DNA of 60,676 bases from Hyphomicrobiales bacterium (GCA_021775835.1 JAJFHC010000174.1:1-60676), one strand, 5' to 3'; counted from the first letter of the stretch, positions 9,367-17,837 are shown. Notes: a model not told the origin generated them from the letters alone. Made by a program: numbers and translations.

Positions 9367-9726
9367 ATGAGGGATCAGAGGGAAAACGGTTTTGCGGATC
9401 GCCGCAAGACAGCAAATGCTGCAAAGCAGGAACTGCTGAAAAAATTTGCATCAGCGCCAAAACCGGATGATCCGGAGATGATTGCCAAGCGTGCTGCACG
9501 CGAGGCCCAGGCCGCTGAACGCGAGCAGCGTCGCGCCGAGCGCCAACGCGTGAAGCAGGAGACAGCAGCCCGTGAAAAAGCGGAAACCGAAGCACGCCTG
9601 GCGGCCGAAGAGGAAGCCCGCGTGACTGATCTGGAAAAACAGGCGAGACAACTGGCTGACTATGAAGCCAACCGCAAGGCAGAGCGCGACCGGCGGTACG
9701 CTGCGAGAAAAGCCCGCCAGCGTTAG
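9367..9726 (+). CDS. DUF6481 family protein, highly charged helical
   Basis: A 119-residue, very Glu/Arg/Lys/Ala-rich protein with no hydrophobic segment. After the start MRDQRENGFADRRKTANAAKQELL it is predicted to be one long helix (repeated EREQRRAERQR and EKAETEARLAAEEEA), probably a coiled coil. This N-terminal pattern matches DUF6481, a small family of alphaproteobacteria with no known function. A longer frame opens at 9226, but the upstream 47 residues are cysteine-rich and unlike the family, so ATG 9367 is preferred. A weak hairpin overlaps its stop. Confidence 0.72.
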   Translation: MRDQRENGFADRRKTANAAKQELLKKFASAPKPDDPEMIAKRAAREAQAAEREQRRAERQRVKQETAAREKAETEARLAAEEEARVTDLEKQARQLADYEANRKAERDRRYAARKARQR

Positions 9727-9742
9727 AGAGCGTTCTCTCTTT
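9725..9742. terminator. Possible small bidirectional terminator
   Basis: AGAGAG-CGTT-CTCTCT followed by TT lies between the convergent stops of the DUF6481 gene and the spermidine-synthase-like gene. The stem is only 6 bp and AT/GC mixed, so this is weak; position is the main support. Confidence 0.35.
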
Positions 9743-10485
9743 CAGCGTTTGCGATATTGGGTTTTCCCGGAGCGGTTTGCATTCATGCGAGTGCCAGAGG
9801 CTCTTGTTGTCCCAACCTTGACGGCAATCCAGACAATATGCCTGGCACCACCCCGTGTGCCGTTGGCGCGGACCTTGGCTTCTTCGACGACGAAGTCGGA
9901 TCTTTTCAGACGCTGGTTGAATTTTGGACTTGGGGCTGATGACCAGACGGCCAGAACGCCGCCTGGCTTTAGTGCCGCATGGGCGACGGCCAGCCCCTTG
10001 TCGTTGTAAAGGCCATCGTTGGCCTTGCGGGAGAGACCTTCCGGACCGTTGTCGACATCCAGCAGGATCGCGTCGTAGGTCGACCTCGAAGATTTCATGA
10101 GGTCGCCGACATCGCCGTGGTGGATGTCGACACGGGGATCATCAAGGCAGCCGTCAAAGACCTCCTTCATGGGACCGCGCGCCCAGGCTGTCACCGTTGG
10201 TACCAGCTCAGCGACGGTAATCCGTGCGGTTTCGCCCAACGCGTCGAGGGCTGTGCGAAGCGTAAAGCCCATACCCAACCCGCCAATCAGGACTTGCGGA
10301 TCTTCACGGTCTGAAATCTTCTCACAGGACAACCTTGCCAGCGCTTCTTCGGAGCCGCTGAGCCGGCTGTTCATCAGCTCGATGGTCCCGGACATGATCG
10401 AGAACTCAGTGCCGCGTTGCTTGAGGCGGAGCGTACCGCCGCCATCGGGGACAGTCGCAGAATCAAGTTCTATCCATGGAAGCAT
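9742..10485 (-). CDS. Spermidine-synthase-like (SAM-fold) protein
   Basis: A 247-residue class I methyltransferase-fold protein. The nucleotide-binding loop LIGGLGMGFTLR and the acidic strand VAELVP follow the spermidine synthase pattern, as does the later AILLDVDNGPEG motif. Bacterial proteins of this type are usually annotated as spermidine synthases, but many have unknown acceptors, and the polyamine-pocket residues cannot be confirmed here. I chose the ATG at 10485 (MLPWIELDS): an upstream extension to 10833 would overlap the rtcB gene and its promoter and has no family similarity. The basic C-terminal tail (RMNANRSGKTQYRKR) is unusual. Confidence 0.8.
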   Translation of the reverse strand: MLPWIELDSATVPDGGGTLRLKQRGTEFSIMSGTIELMNSRLSGSEEALARLSCEKISDREDPQVLIGGLGMGFTLRTALDALGETARITVAELVPTVTAWARGPMKEVFDGCLDDPRVDIHHGDVGDLMKSSRSTYDAILLDVDNGPEGLSRKANDGLYNDKGLAVAHAALKPGGVLAVWSSAPSPKFNQRLKRSDFVVEEAKVRANGTRGGARHIVWIAVKVGTTRASGTRMNANRSGKTQYRKR

Positions 10486-10578
10486 TGAATACTCTTCGTG
10501 GTGGAGAAACAAAATTTCCAAGACACCGTACAGCGTCGGAGAGGGCTTGCGAAGCCGGTCATCGGGTGCGGCCGTCCA

Positions 10579-10607
10579 TTGACACGGCGACGACGGCACG
10601 CCATATA
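10579..10607 (+). promoter_or_regulatory. Sigma-70-type promoter for rtcB
   Basis: TTGACA at 10579-10584 and CATATA at 10602-10607 are separated by 17 bases, close to the sigma-70 consensus, 62 bases before the rtcB ATG. The rtcB ribosome site AGGAG is at 10659-10663. Confidence 0.6.
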
Positions 10608-10669
10608 GCGTCCACCTGTTATGGGCACCGCGGCTGCTGAACCGAAGTGACCTCTTACAGGAGCCTGTT

Positions 10670-12157
10670 ATGCATACTGCATTGGAGCGCATTGACGCCA
10701 ACCGTCTGCGCGTGCGCACGCACAACGATCTCGATATAGTCTTGTTTGCCAACGAGGGCGTTTTTCTCGATTCTGCCAGCGTTGACGAAATTCTGTCATT
10801 CGCCGGGTTGGCCGACACGCTTGAGACCCTCAATGGTGAGGGCTTTTTCGCTGACAGTCCGGCCCGAATTGACCGGATCGTCCTGACACCTGACTTTCAC
10901 CGCGGCTCGGGAATTCCCGTCGGTACCGTGCTTGACGCGCGCGGATTTGTCCTGCCCAAGGCGGTCGGATCCGATATCGGCTGCGGCATGCGCCTGCTTT
11001 CAACGGACGTGACGGCGGAAGAGTTTGCGGGCCTGGGTGACGATTTCGATGCCCGCGTGCGCTATATCTTCTTCGAAGGCGGCCGCAACATTGCGCTGAG
11101 TGCCGAGCAGCGCCGCGGCATTTTCCGGGACGGCCTTCGGGGCCTGCTGAACTGTGGCCATGCTGATGACGGTATCTGGGATCATTGGGATGTCCGCGAC
11201 CAGGAGCGTGACATCCAGCGTACGCATCTGACAGGCGGGCTCAAGACGGATGGCATTTTCGAGCAAGATGAATTCATTGAAGGATCGGGCGCCGGATTCA
11301 CGAGGGACGGTCAGATCGGATCGATCGGCGGCGGCAATCATTTTGTCGAGATCCAGCGGATCGAGGAAGTGTTCGACGGCACGACAGCCTGGGCGTGGGG
11401 TCTGAAGAAAGACACGATCACGATCATGGCGCATTCAGGGTCCGTGGGCATCGGCAGCATGATCGGCAAGCATTTCACGAGCCATGCCAGGTCCCTGTTC
11501 CCAGGCAGTGCCAGACACCCAGATCATGGCTTCTTCCCCTTGCCCGTCGCGGGCTACTCGGGCCGGCAGTATCTATCGGCCATGGGCAATGCCGGGAATT
11601 TTGCCTATGCGAACCGTCTTTTTCTCGGCCTCATGGTCGTGAGGGCGCTGTCGGAAATGCTTGGGCGTGAGGTCGAGACCAAACTTGTCTATGACGCTCC
11701 ACACAACCTCATCTGGGACGAGGGCGATCATCGGATGATCCACCGGAAGGGGGCCTGCCCGGCCGATGGGGCAGATGAAGGCAATGCGCAGGGCGGGGCT
11801 TTTCCGTGGGGACATCCGGTGATCATTCCCGGTTCCATGGGATCCTCGAGCTATGTGCTGCGAGGGCACGGATCTGTCGCCAGCCTGTGCTCGGCCTGTC
11901 ATGGGGCCGGACGAATTGCCCCCAGACAGAAGGGGCGGCAGGGCTCCACAGAAGAGCTTGAACCCTTGCGTGTGGTGACCAAGGTGGATGGCCGTCATCT
12001 GCGGCGCGATATCCGTGAAGACTGGGAACGGTCCCTGCTGGAGGAAGCACCGTCACGTTACAAGGATGTGACACCGATCATCGATACGGTGGTTGGCGGA
12101 GATGTGGCGAGCAAAGTCGCCCGCTTGTGGCCGCTGCTTACAATCAAGGGGCTATAG
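10670..12157 (+). CDS. rtcB: RtcB family RNA ligase
   Basis: A 495-residue member of the RtcB family, which joins RNA 2',3'-cyclic phosphate (or 3'-phosphate) and 5'-OH ends using GTP and Mn2+. The metal-site motif GSDIGCGM (Asp102, Cys105), GGGNHFVE (near 221-228), the metal His255 in HSGSVG, and HGAGR with the guanylylated His411 are all present. One departure: the usual HSGSR motif reads HSGSV, so the conserved Arg (Arg189 in E. coli) is Val259. The family tree has several paralogous branches of unknown role, and this could be one. It has its own promoter and a good ribosome site and is not obviously part of an operon. Confidence 0.9.
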   Translation: MHTALERIDANRLRVRTHNDLDIVLFANEGVFLDSASVDEILSFAGLADTLETLNGEGFFADSPARIDRIVLTPDFHRGSGIPVGTVLDARGFVLPKAVGSDIGCGMRLLSTDVTAEEFAGLGDDFDARVRYIFFEGGRNIALSAEQRRGIFRDGLRGLLNCGHADDGIWDHWDVRDQERDIQRTHLTGGLKTDGIFEQDEFIEGSGAGFTRDGQIGSIGGGNHFVEIQRIEEVFDGTTAWAWGLKKDTITIMAHSGSVGIGSMIGKHFTSHARSLFPGSARHPDHGFFPLPVAGYSGRQYLSAMGNAGNFAYANRLFLGLMVVRALSEMLGREVETKLVYDAPHNLIWDEGDHRMIHRKGACPADGADEGNAQGGAFPWGHPVIIPGSMGSSSYVLRGHGSVASLCSACHGAGRIAPRQKGRQGSTEELEPLRVVTKVDGRHLRRDIREDWERSLLEEAPSRYKDVTPIIDTVVGGDVASKVARLWPLLTIKGL

Positions 12158-12179
12158 GCGACGGCGCGCGCTTGGAGGG

Positions 12180-12720
12180 TTACTGCCAGTCAAAGAGTGC
12201 TGCGGCATCACGAAAGGCGATCAGTGCCGGATCGGACATGGCATCTATGGTCATGACAAGCTCCAGCTGGCGGGTCTGAGGCAGATCATGAACGGGCCGG
12301 TGCGCGACGGTGTTAAGGATGGCTGAACTCGTCGGCATGACACTAACGCCCATGCCGCTTGCCTTGGTGACTTTCAGAAAGTCGTCCCGAAATTCGCAAT
12401 GCAGCCGGTCAAGATAGGGTTCCCTGGAAATCTCCAACAACGGCACCGTATCGAATGCCCCGAACCGCTGGTCGTGTTCCGCAGAGCGTGCGCAAAATAC
12501 GCAAGTCAACCCGCCCTCGAGCAGCAGATCCGATATTCGCGTCGGGGTGACATCATGCAATGTCATTTCGATATTGGGATGATCGTCGTGAAATTCATTC
12601 AGGAACCGGCTGAAACGTTGCGGGCCGATCGTGCACATGACGCCCACGTCAAGCGTTCGGACGTTGGATCTTGCCGCCACTTTTGCAGCGGCACGAGCTT
12701 TGCGCCGGCCGCCGCCCGGT
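12180..12720 (-). pseudogene. Remnant of a LysR-family regulator (no DNA-binding domain)
   Basis: The reading frame matches the effector-binding half of a LysR regulator: LDVGVMCTIGPQRFSRFLNEFHDDHPNIEMTLHD, then ISDLLLEGGL, then EPYLDRLHCEFRD. The winged-helix DNA-binding N-terminus is missing; the frame instead runs into the promoter region of the cytochrome P460 gene. About 30 residues that normally separate the CEFRD motif from the GMGVSVMP motif also appear to be deleted in frame. A protein made from this would not bind DNA. The boundary near 12720 is approximate. It may once have controlled the divergent P460 gene. Confidence 0.7.
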
Positions 12721-12796
12721 TTCCTCGCCCCAAGCTCATCGGACAGCGGCCGGAGGCAATTTCGCACAAACCAAAATTGGATTGAGAGGTCTCCCC

Positions 12797-13408
12797 ATGC
12801 GCAAACATCTTCTTTCCGCTGCAATCGCCGGCTCCCTGTTGGCAGCCTTCGTCGGGCACGGCGTGACGAATGCTGCAGACAATGCGGTAGCCCCGGCAAA
12901 GTTCACCGGTGACGGTCAGGTCATGATCCCGCAAAACTGGCGCCAATGGGTTTTTGTCGGCGCGCCGTTGACACCCAATGCGCTCAACGACGGCAAGGCG
13001 CCGTTCCCTGAGTTTCACAACGTCTATATGGAACCGTCCGCTTTTGCCTATTGGCAAAAGACCGGCACGTTTGCCAACGGCACGCAGATCGTGAAGGAGC
13101 TTGTGTTGATCGGGCAAAAAGACAAAGACGAAATGAACAAGGATGGCTCAACCGGTGAAGTTTCCGGTGTGGGTTACTTTCAGGGTGAGTTCCAGGGTCT
13201 TGAACTGACCGTGAAGGATACCAAACGCTATCCGGATGAGCCGGGCGGATGGGTTTACTTCAGCTTCGGCCACAAGACACCGCCTTACGCAAAAACCGCC
13301 AAGGCGTTTCCCGCAGAGAGTTGTAACGCGTGCCATCAGGCGAGTGCGGCAGATGACTTTGTGTTCACCCAGTTCTATCCGGTCCTGCGGGCGGCCAAAC
13401 CAAAGTGA
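12797..13408 (+). CDS. Cytochrome P460 family protein, periplasmic
   Basis: A 203-residue exported c-type haem protein. Residues 1-26 form a clear signal peptide (MRKHLLSAAIAGSLLAAF, cleavage after VTNA). The single haem-binding motif CNACH is at 176-180, near the C-terminus as in P460 family members, and the middle region (ANGTQIVKELVLIG) matches the family. Characterised P460 proteins oxidise hydroxylamine or handle nitric oxide; whether this one carries the lysine-haem cross-link cannot be seen from sequence. The ATG at 12797 is supported by GAGAGGT 6 bases upstream and by the signal peptide starting there. A strong hairpin follows the stop. Confidence 0.87.
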   Translation: MRKHLLSAAIAGSLLAAFVGHGVTNAADNAVAPAKFTGDGQVMIPQNWRQWVFVGAPLTPNALNDGKAPFPEFHNVYMEPSAFAYWQKTGTFANGTQIVKELVLIGQKDKDEMNKDGSTGEVSGVGYFQGEFQGLELTVKDTKRYPDEPGGWVYFSFGHKTPPYAKTAKAFPAESCNACHQASAADDFVFTQFYPVLRAAKPK

Positions 13409-13436
13409 GAAAAGCAAACGTTCCCGACTGATAAAT

Positions 13437-13473
13437 CACGGGCGTGCCTGCAATATCTGCAAGTACGCCCGTG
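13437..13473. terminator. Rho-independent-like terminator after the P460 gene
   Basis: CACGGGCGT (13437-13445) pairs perfectly with ACGCCCGTG (13465-13473), and CTGCA/TGCAAG pairing is possible in the loop. TTCTTCC follows on the plus strand. It sits between two convergent genes and may serve both, though the U-tract is short. Confidence 0.62.
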
Positions 13474-13520
13474 TTCTTCCGTGACAGCAATCCGGTGCAG
13501 GGACCGGACATGTTTCCACG

Positions 13521-14387
13521 TCAGGTTTCGCGAAAGCGGTCGTCGAGCCTGCGCCAATCATCGACGCCCATTGCTTTCATGAAATCATCGAGCGGCATGA
13601 AATCTGCCTCGTTGCAGTCAAGGGCATCTGCCTTGAGCTCTGCAAGGGTCTGTTCCAGGGCCTTGGCGACGCGCTTGATCAGGGTGGTGCCGTGGACAAT
13701 CATCCGGTACCCCATGTCATGGAGTTCCTGGTTGGACAGGATCGGTGTCCTGCCGCCGATCAGCATGTTGCACATCTGCGGCACATCGAAGGCTTTGGCG
13801 ATGAGTTCCAGTTCCTCGATGTTTTGCGGGGCTTCCACGAAAATGCCGTCGGCGCCGGCTTCGATGTAACGTTCAGACCGTCGGAGCGCGTCGTCCAGCC
13901 CGTGGATGGCGCGGGCATCGGTGCGGGCCATGAGGAAAAAGTCCTTGTTGTCACGGGCAGAGGACGCCGCGCGGATCTTCTCAACCATTTGCTCGGCTTC
14001 GATGACATCCTTGCCGGCCGTATGACCACATCTCTTGGGCGAAACCTGATCCTCGATGAAGATGGCAGAAGCGCCCATAGCTTCGTAGGTGCGAATGGTG
14101 TGAGTTACATTCTTGACGTCGCCATAACCGTGGTCGCCGTCGATGAGGACGGGAAGGGAGACCGCATTCAGAATATCGCGCATGCCGGCGGCCATTTCAC
14201 CAAGACCGACGATACCGATATCGGGCAAGCCGTAACGCGCCCCAACAAGGGGAAAGCCACCAACCACGAAGCCTTCGAAACCTGCCTGTTCGATCAGGCG
14301 GGCGCTGAGTGCGTCGTAGGCTCCGGGCAGTACGAAAGGACGGTCCTTCTGCATGAGTTCGCGCCAGGTCGGTTTTGGCTGCGTCAT
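13521..14387 (-). CDS. Isocitrate lyase / PEP mutase superfamily lyase
   Basis: A 288-residue TIM-barrel enzyme of the superfamily that cleaves or rearranges C-C and C-P bonds next to a carboxylate. Metal and catalytic signatures are visible: DGDHGYGD (Asp83, Asp85), IEDQVSPKRCGH (Glu112, Asp113, Cys120) and ARTDARA. The KRCGH loop points to a lyase (methylisocitrate lyase, dimethylmalate lyase or oxaloacetate-decarboxylase-like) rather than a mutase. It is divergent from a GntR regulator, with a perfect palindrome between them, so regulation by that protein is likely. A TauD-like dioxygenase lies on the other side of the regulator. Substrate unknown. Confidence 0.87.
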   Translation of the reverse strand: MTQPKPTWRELMQKDRPFVLPGAYDALSARLIEQAGFEGFVVGGFPLVGARYGLPDIGIVGLGEMAAGMRDILNAVSLPVLIDGDHGYGDVKNVTHTIRTYEAMGASAIFIEDQVSPKRCGHTAGKDVIEAEQMVEKIRAASSARDNKDFFLMARTDARAIHGLDDALRRSERYIEAGADGIFVEAPQNIEELELIAKAFDVPQMCNMLIGGRTPILSNQELHDMGYRMIVHGTTLIKRVAKALEQTLAELKADALDCNEADFMPLDDFMKAMGVDDWRRLDDRFRET

Positions 14388-14431
14388 GGCATTGCCCCTT
14401 TTTCTTGCATGCCTTGACCAGTAGGCGTTAA

Positions 14432-14449
14432 ATGTATACGAATATACAT
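14432..14449. promoter_or_regulatory. Palindromic operator candidate for the GntR/HutC regulator
   Basis: ATGTATA-CGAA-TATACAT is a perfect 7-4-7 inverted repeat, 45 bases from the lyase ATG and 36 bases from the regulator ATG. Its place midway between the divergent genes and its size fit a GntR/HutC-family dimer site. Confidence 0.62.
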
Positions 14450-14484
14450 AATGAGTTTGACCGGAACAGGCAAGGACCTGTCAC

Positions 14485-15237
14485 ATGTCGACTATACCAT
14501 CGGTTCCCCAGTACCGGCAGATTGCCGACACGCTGAAATCCCGGATTGCGAACGGCACCTACCGGGCGGGCGACCGGATGCCGTCCTCCGGTCTGCTGGA
14601 ACGCATGTTCGACGTCAGCGAAATCACCGTGCGCAAGTCCCTCCAGACCCTTGCCAGGGAAGGCTGGGTTACCGGCAAACGCGGCGTTGGTACGATCGTC
14701 AGCGATGATATGCCGGAGACGCTGGTCGATATTCGGATGACAGGCAATTTTACGGAATGGTTGGCGTCTGCTGCTGCTGTCGATCATGACATTCGTCAGG
14801 ACGTTCTGGGGTGGTCGGTTGAAAGGTGTCCGGACCGGGTTGCCGGGATTTTGAACATTCCGGACGGCAGTCCTGCGTGGCAGATGCGCCGTCTGCGCTC
14901 GATCGGCACCGATCCGATTTCCTATCATGTCAATTTCGGGCGACCGGACATGGCCCAGCTGATCGGTGAAGACGATTTTAGGGAGACGGGAAATTTCGTC
15001 GAGTTGCTGCGCGAGCGTTACTCAGAAATCCTTGAACGCGCAGACCAGCATGTGGAAGCCAGAACGGCGGACATGGACATCGCCGGGCTTTTGGGCATCG
15101 GGTTCGGGGCGCCGATATTTTTTGTCGAGAATGTCTATGTGACGGCAACGGACTCAGCCGCGGCCGTGACCCACTTGTATCTGAGGGCCGACCGTTATCG
15201 GTATTCGGCGACAACCCGGTTCGCAGACCTCGGATGA
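14485..15237 (+). CDS. GntR family transcriptional regulator, HutC subfamily (UTRA domain)
   Basis: A 250-residue DNA-binding regulator. Residues about 8-76 form the GntR winged helix (YRQIADTLKSRIANGTYRAGDRMPS, then EITVRKSLQTLAREGWVTGKRGVGT). Residues about 95-240 match the UTRA effector-binding domain, with the typical AWQMRRLRSIGTDPISYHVNFG strand and the final VTHLYLRADRYRY. The effector is probably a small metabolite related to the substrate of the lyase or the dioxygenase. It diverges from the lyase gene across a palindrome at 14432 and is followed 59 bases later by the dioxygenase gene. Confidence 0.9.
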   Translation: MSTIPSVPQYRQIADTLKSRIANGTYRAGDRMPSSGLLERMFDVSEITVRKSLQTLAREGWVTGKRGVGTIVSDDMPETLVDIRMTGNFTEWLASAAAVDHDIRQDVLGWSVERCPDRVAGILNIPDGSPAWQMRRLRSIGTDPISYHVNFGRPDMAQLIGEDDFRETGNFVELLRERYSEILERADQHVEARTADMDIAGLLGIGFGAPIFFVENVYVTATDSAAAVTHLYLRADRYRYSATTRFADLG

Positions 15238-15296
15238 GCAGAGAGCCGTCTTGCCATCGCGACAGCTGACCGGAAATTGAACGGGGAGAAGACATC

Positions 15297-16211
15297 ATGG
15301 TTGCATTCAAGAGCCTGCCCGGCGCCTTCGGCGTCGAAGTTACCGACATCGACCTGAGCACGGCTTCCGATGGTGAAATCAGGCAACTGCAAGACATTTT
15401 CTACCGCCACCAGGTGGTGATGCTCCGGCGCCAGGACCTGTCGTTTGAACGGTTCGACGAGATCACCAGGAAATTCGGGCACCAGCATCCCCATTTTCTC
15501 GATCACCTGCGTATGCGCGGTCATCCGGCAATCCTGATGTTGTCGAACATCTATGAAGACGGCCGGCAACTGGGCGTTCATGAAGGGGCCTGCTTCTGGC
15601 ACACGGATGTTGCCTACCTGGATCCTGCCAATTCGACGACCATGGTTTACTCCGTCAAGCAACCCCGCGATGGCTGTCCCACCTCGCTGGCGGACTGTTT
15701 CGGTGCATACGACGCGTTGCCGGAATCCATGAAACGCAAGATCGACGATCTCACCTGCATCCATCATTACGGCAACCGCGACTTCCAGTCTGATGTGGCT
15801 GGCAAGAATTCGAAACACGAAGCCGAGCGGATGACGGAAGACCAGAAAAAAAAGGTGAAGGATGTCTATCATCCGCTGGTCAAGCGTCATCCGATTACCG
15901 GGCGCAAGTCTCTCTACAGTGTGGCGGGCACCAGTTGGGGCATTGTCGACTGGCCGGCAGACGAGGCGGTGGCGCTGTTGCGTGAACTCATGGACCACTG
16001 CCTGCAGGACAAGTTCATAACCTCGATCGACTATGAGGAGGGTGACTTTGCCGCCTGGGACACGTTCTCCACCCTGCATTGCGCCACACCGCTCGCCGGA
16101 GTCGAACCGGACGATCCCAACGCACGCATTCTCTGGCGGGTAAGCGTCAACGGCCTGTCGCCGCTCTACGATGTGGCAGAAACCTATCAGGGGATGTCGG
16201 CGGCGGCCTGA
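15297..16211 (+). CDS. TauD/TfdA family Fe(II)/2-oxoglutarate dioxygenase
   Basis: A 304-residue non-haem iron oxygenase that hydroxylates a small organic substrate while decarboxylating 2-oxoglutarate. The iron ligands His102 and Asp104 are in WHTDVAY, and the distal ligand is His261 in STLHCA. Arg277 or Arg281 in the following ARILWRVSV strand would bind 2-oxoglutarate. The family includes enzymes for taurine, 2,4-D and various carboxylic acids; the substrate is not predictable. The ATG has GGGGAGAAG upstream. It lies after the GntR gene on the same strand. Its stop TGA is directly abutted by the stop of the convergent GST gene, with no bases between. Confidence 0.9.
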   Translation: MVAFKSLPGAFGVEVTDIDLSTASDGEIRQLQDIFYRHQVVMLRRQDLSFERFDEITRKFGHQHPHFLDHLRMRGHPAILMLSNIYEDGRQLGVHEGACFWHTDVAYLDPANSTTMVYSVKQPRDGCPTSLADCFGAYDALPESMKRKIDDLTCIHHYGNRDFQSDVAGKNSKHEAERMTEDQKKKVKDVYHPLVKRHPITGRKSLYSVAGTSWGIVDWPADEAVALLRELMDHCLQDKFITSIDYEEGDFAAWDTFSTLHCATPLAGVEPDDPNARILWRVSVNGLSPLYDVAETYQGMSAAA

Positions 16212-16883
16212 TCAAGCCATTGACGCGGCGTGTTCAGGGAAAGGCAGTCCCGGTTCGCCCGACACCCATGCCGGGTACTTCGTCATGATTGACAGGAATG
16301 CAGGGCTTTTGACGAACCGATCGAGCCACGCCCTGGTTTTCGTGTACGGGATGTCGTCGAACCATTGCCGGTCGGTGTTCGCGAACTGGCGAACGAAGGG
16401 CGCGATCCCCATGTCGGCGAGCGCGGGTCTCTTGCCGAACAGGAAATCACCTTGCTCCAGGCGGGTCTCCAGTTCCCCGAGGAAGAGGCACGCCCGATCT
16501 CGATGATAGTTCGGGTCCGCGTCATCGTAACGGGTGGCATACTTGTAGCGGTCGAGATGGTGCTTGAAATCACCGTCGCAGCTTTCGATCAGGGTGATCA
16601 TGGCGTCGAAGCTGTCGGCATCCGGTGACAGCCAGCAATCCGGATCGTGGTTGTGAAGGGCCCACAGCATGATGTCGAGGCTCTGGTCCAGTACCGTGCC
16701 GTCGGTCCGAACCATCACAGGCACGGTGGCCTTCTCGGATACTTCGATCATCTCCGCCGGCTTGTTGCGCAGAACAACTTCACGTAGTTCGCATGCCGTG
16801 CCGCTCGATTGCAGAGCAAGTCTTGCTCTCATGGCATAGGGGCAGCGTCGAAAGCTGTAGAGTATCGGCAGGCTGTGTTCCAT
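16212..16883 (-). CDS. Glutathione S-transferase family protein
   Basis: A 223-residue cytosolic thiol transferase. The N-terminal thioredoxin-like domain has Cys14 in RRCPYAMR, a CPYA active site, followed by ATVPVMV (cis-Pro) and LDQSLDIMLW, the glutathione-binding loop. The C-terminal half is helical with the conserved ALADMGIAPFVRQF motif. The CPYA site suggests glutathione reduction or de-glutathionylation (omega or beta-like class) rather than simple conjugation. Its stop codon is immediately adjacent to that of the dioxygenase gene. The TrhO gene lies upstream on the same strand, 18 bases away, so they may be co-transcribed. Confidence 0.9.
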   Translation of the reverse strand: MEHSLPILYSFRRCPYAMRARLALQSSGTACELREVVLRNKPAEMIEVSEKATVPVMVRTDGTVLDQSLDIMLWALHNHDPDCWLSPDADSFDAMITLIESCDGDFKHHLDRYKYATRYDDADPNYHRDRACLFLGELETRLEQGDFLFGKRPALADMGIAPFVRQFANTDRQWFDDIPYTKTRAWLDRFVKSPAFLSIMTKYPAWVSGEPGLPFPEHAASMA

Positions 16884-16901
16884 GACGCTGAGAATAGTGC
16901 C

Positions 16902-17837
16902 CTATTGTCCGTCGTGTCCGCCCTTCGGACGGGCACCAAGATGAACCTCGTTGCGGGCCTTTGCCAGGTTAATCTGGTGTTGTCGGTCTGCAAAGCGGCG
17001 TTTACGGTCCTCTCCTGTCGAATCGTGACAAGCGGGGCAACTGACACCGGGAACGTAGAGTGTCGATGCCTTGTCGTTGTCGTCGACCGGCTGGCGGCAG
17101 GCGTGGCACATATCGTAGGATCCAGGACGCAACCCCTGACCGACCGAGACGCGCTGGTCGAAGACAAAACACTCTCCCTGCCAGAGACTTTCTTCCTCCG
17201 GCACGGTCTCCAGATACTTCAGTATGCCGCCTTCGAGATGATAGACCTCTTCGTAGCCAAGGCTGCGCAGGTAAGCGGTGGACTTTTCGCACCGGATACC
17301 ACCAGTGCAAAACATGGCAACCTTCGGCTTGGACTTGAGCGTGTCGGTGCGTTCGACCCACTGTGGGAACTCGCGGAACGAACCGGTTTCCGGGTTTACG
17401 GCGCCGGAAAATGTGCCGATGGAAACCTCATAGTCATTGCGCGTGTCCACAATGACAACATCGTCGCGTTCAATCAGTTCATTCCAGTCACTGGGCCTGA
17501 CGTAAGTGCCGGCGGAGAACTCCGGATCCAGGTCGGGAACACCCATGGTCACGATTTCGTTCTTGAGACGTACCTTCATGCGCAGGAAAGGCATTTCCGC
17601 TGCAGAGGATTCCTTGTGCTGAAGGTCGGCAAGCCGCGGATCGGCGCGAATGTGATCCAGCACCGTGTTGACGCCTGAGGGAGGCCCGGCGATCGTGCCG
17701 TTGATACCCTCGGCGGCCAGCAGGATGGTTCCCATGACGCCCGAGGCATCGCAGGCCTCACGAAGGGGTGCCTGAAGGTCTGCGAAGTCGGGCAGCTTTG
17801 CGAACTTATAGAAAGCGGCGACCAGGAAATCCGTCAT
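16902..17837 (-). CDS. trhO: tRNA uridine(34) hydroxylase TrhO (rhodanese-like)
   Basis: A 311-residue protein of the YceA/TrhO family, which hydroxylates uridine 34 of certain tRNAs using molecular oxygen as the first step towards (c)mo5U. The order is right: an N-terminal acylphosphatase-like domain (LLAAEGINGTIAGP), then a rhodanese domain with the conserved FCTGGIRCEKS loop (Cys177), then a cysteine-bearing C-terminal segment (CHACRQPV, CPACHD). The length agrees with the family. The ATG at 17835-17837 gives the usual N-terminus (VAAFYKFAKL). Confidence 0.92.
   Translation of the reverse strand: MTDFLVAAFYKFAKLPDFADLQAPLREACDASGVMGTILLAAEGINGTIAGPPSGVNTVLDHIRADPRLADLQHKESSAAEMPFLRMKVRLKNEIVTMGVPDLDPEFSAGTYVRPSDWNELIERDDVVIVDTRNDYEVSIGTFSGAVNPETGSFREFPQWVERTDTLKSKPKVAMFCTGGIRCEKSTAYLRSLGYEEVYHLEGGILKYLETVPEEESLWQGECFVFDQRVSVGQGLRPGSYDMCHACRQPVDDNDKASTLYVPGVSCPACHDSTGEDRKRRFADRQHQINLAKARNEVHLGARPKGGHDGQ

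Noticed and set aside
9257..9370. Possible 37-codon GTG-start frame overlapping the DUF6481 start
   Set aside because: No ribosome site and no known family; the stop/start overlap alone is weak.
15195..16079. Minus-strand open frame of 294 codons opposite the dioxygenase gene
   Set aside because: The plus-strand protein has all catalytic motifs; the antisense frame has none.
16809..17678. Plus-strand open frame of 289 codons across the GST and TrhO genes
   Set aside because: It spans two recognisable minus-strand genes and shows no protein family features.
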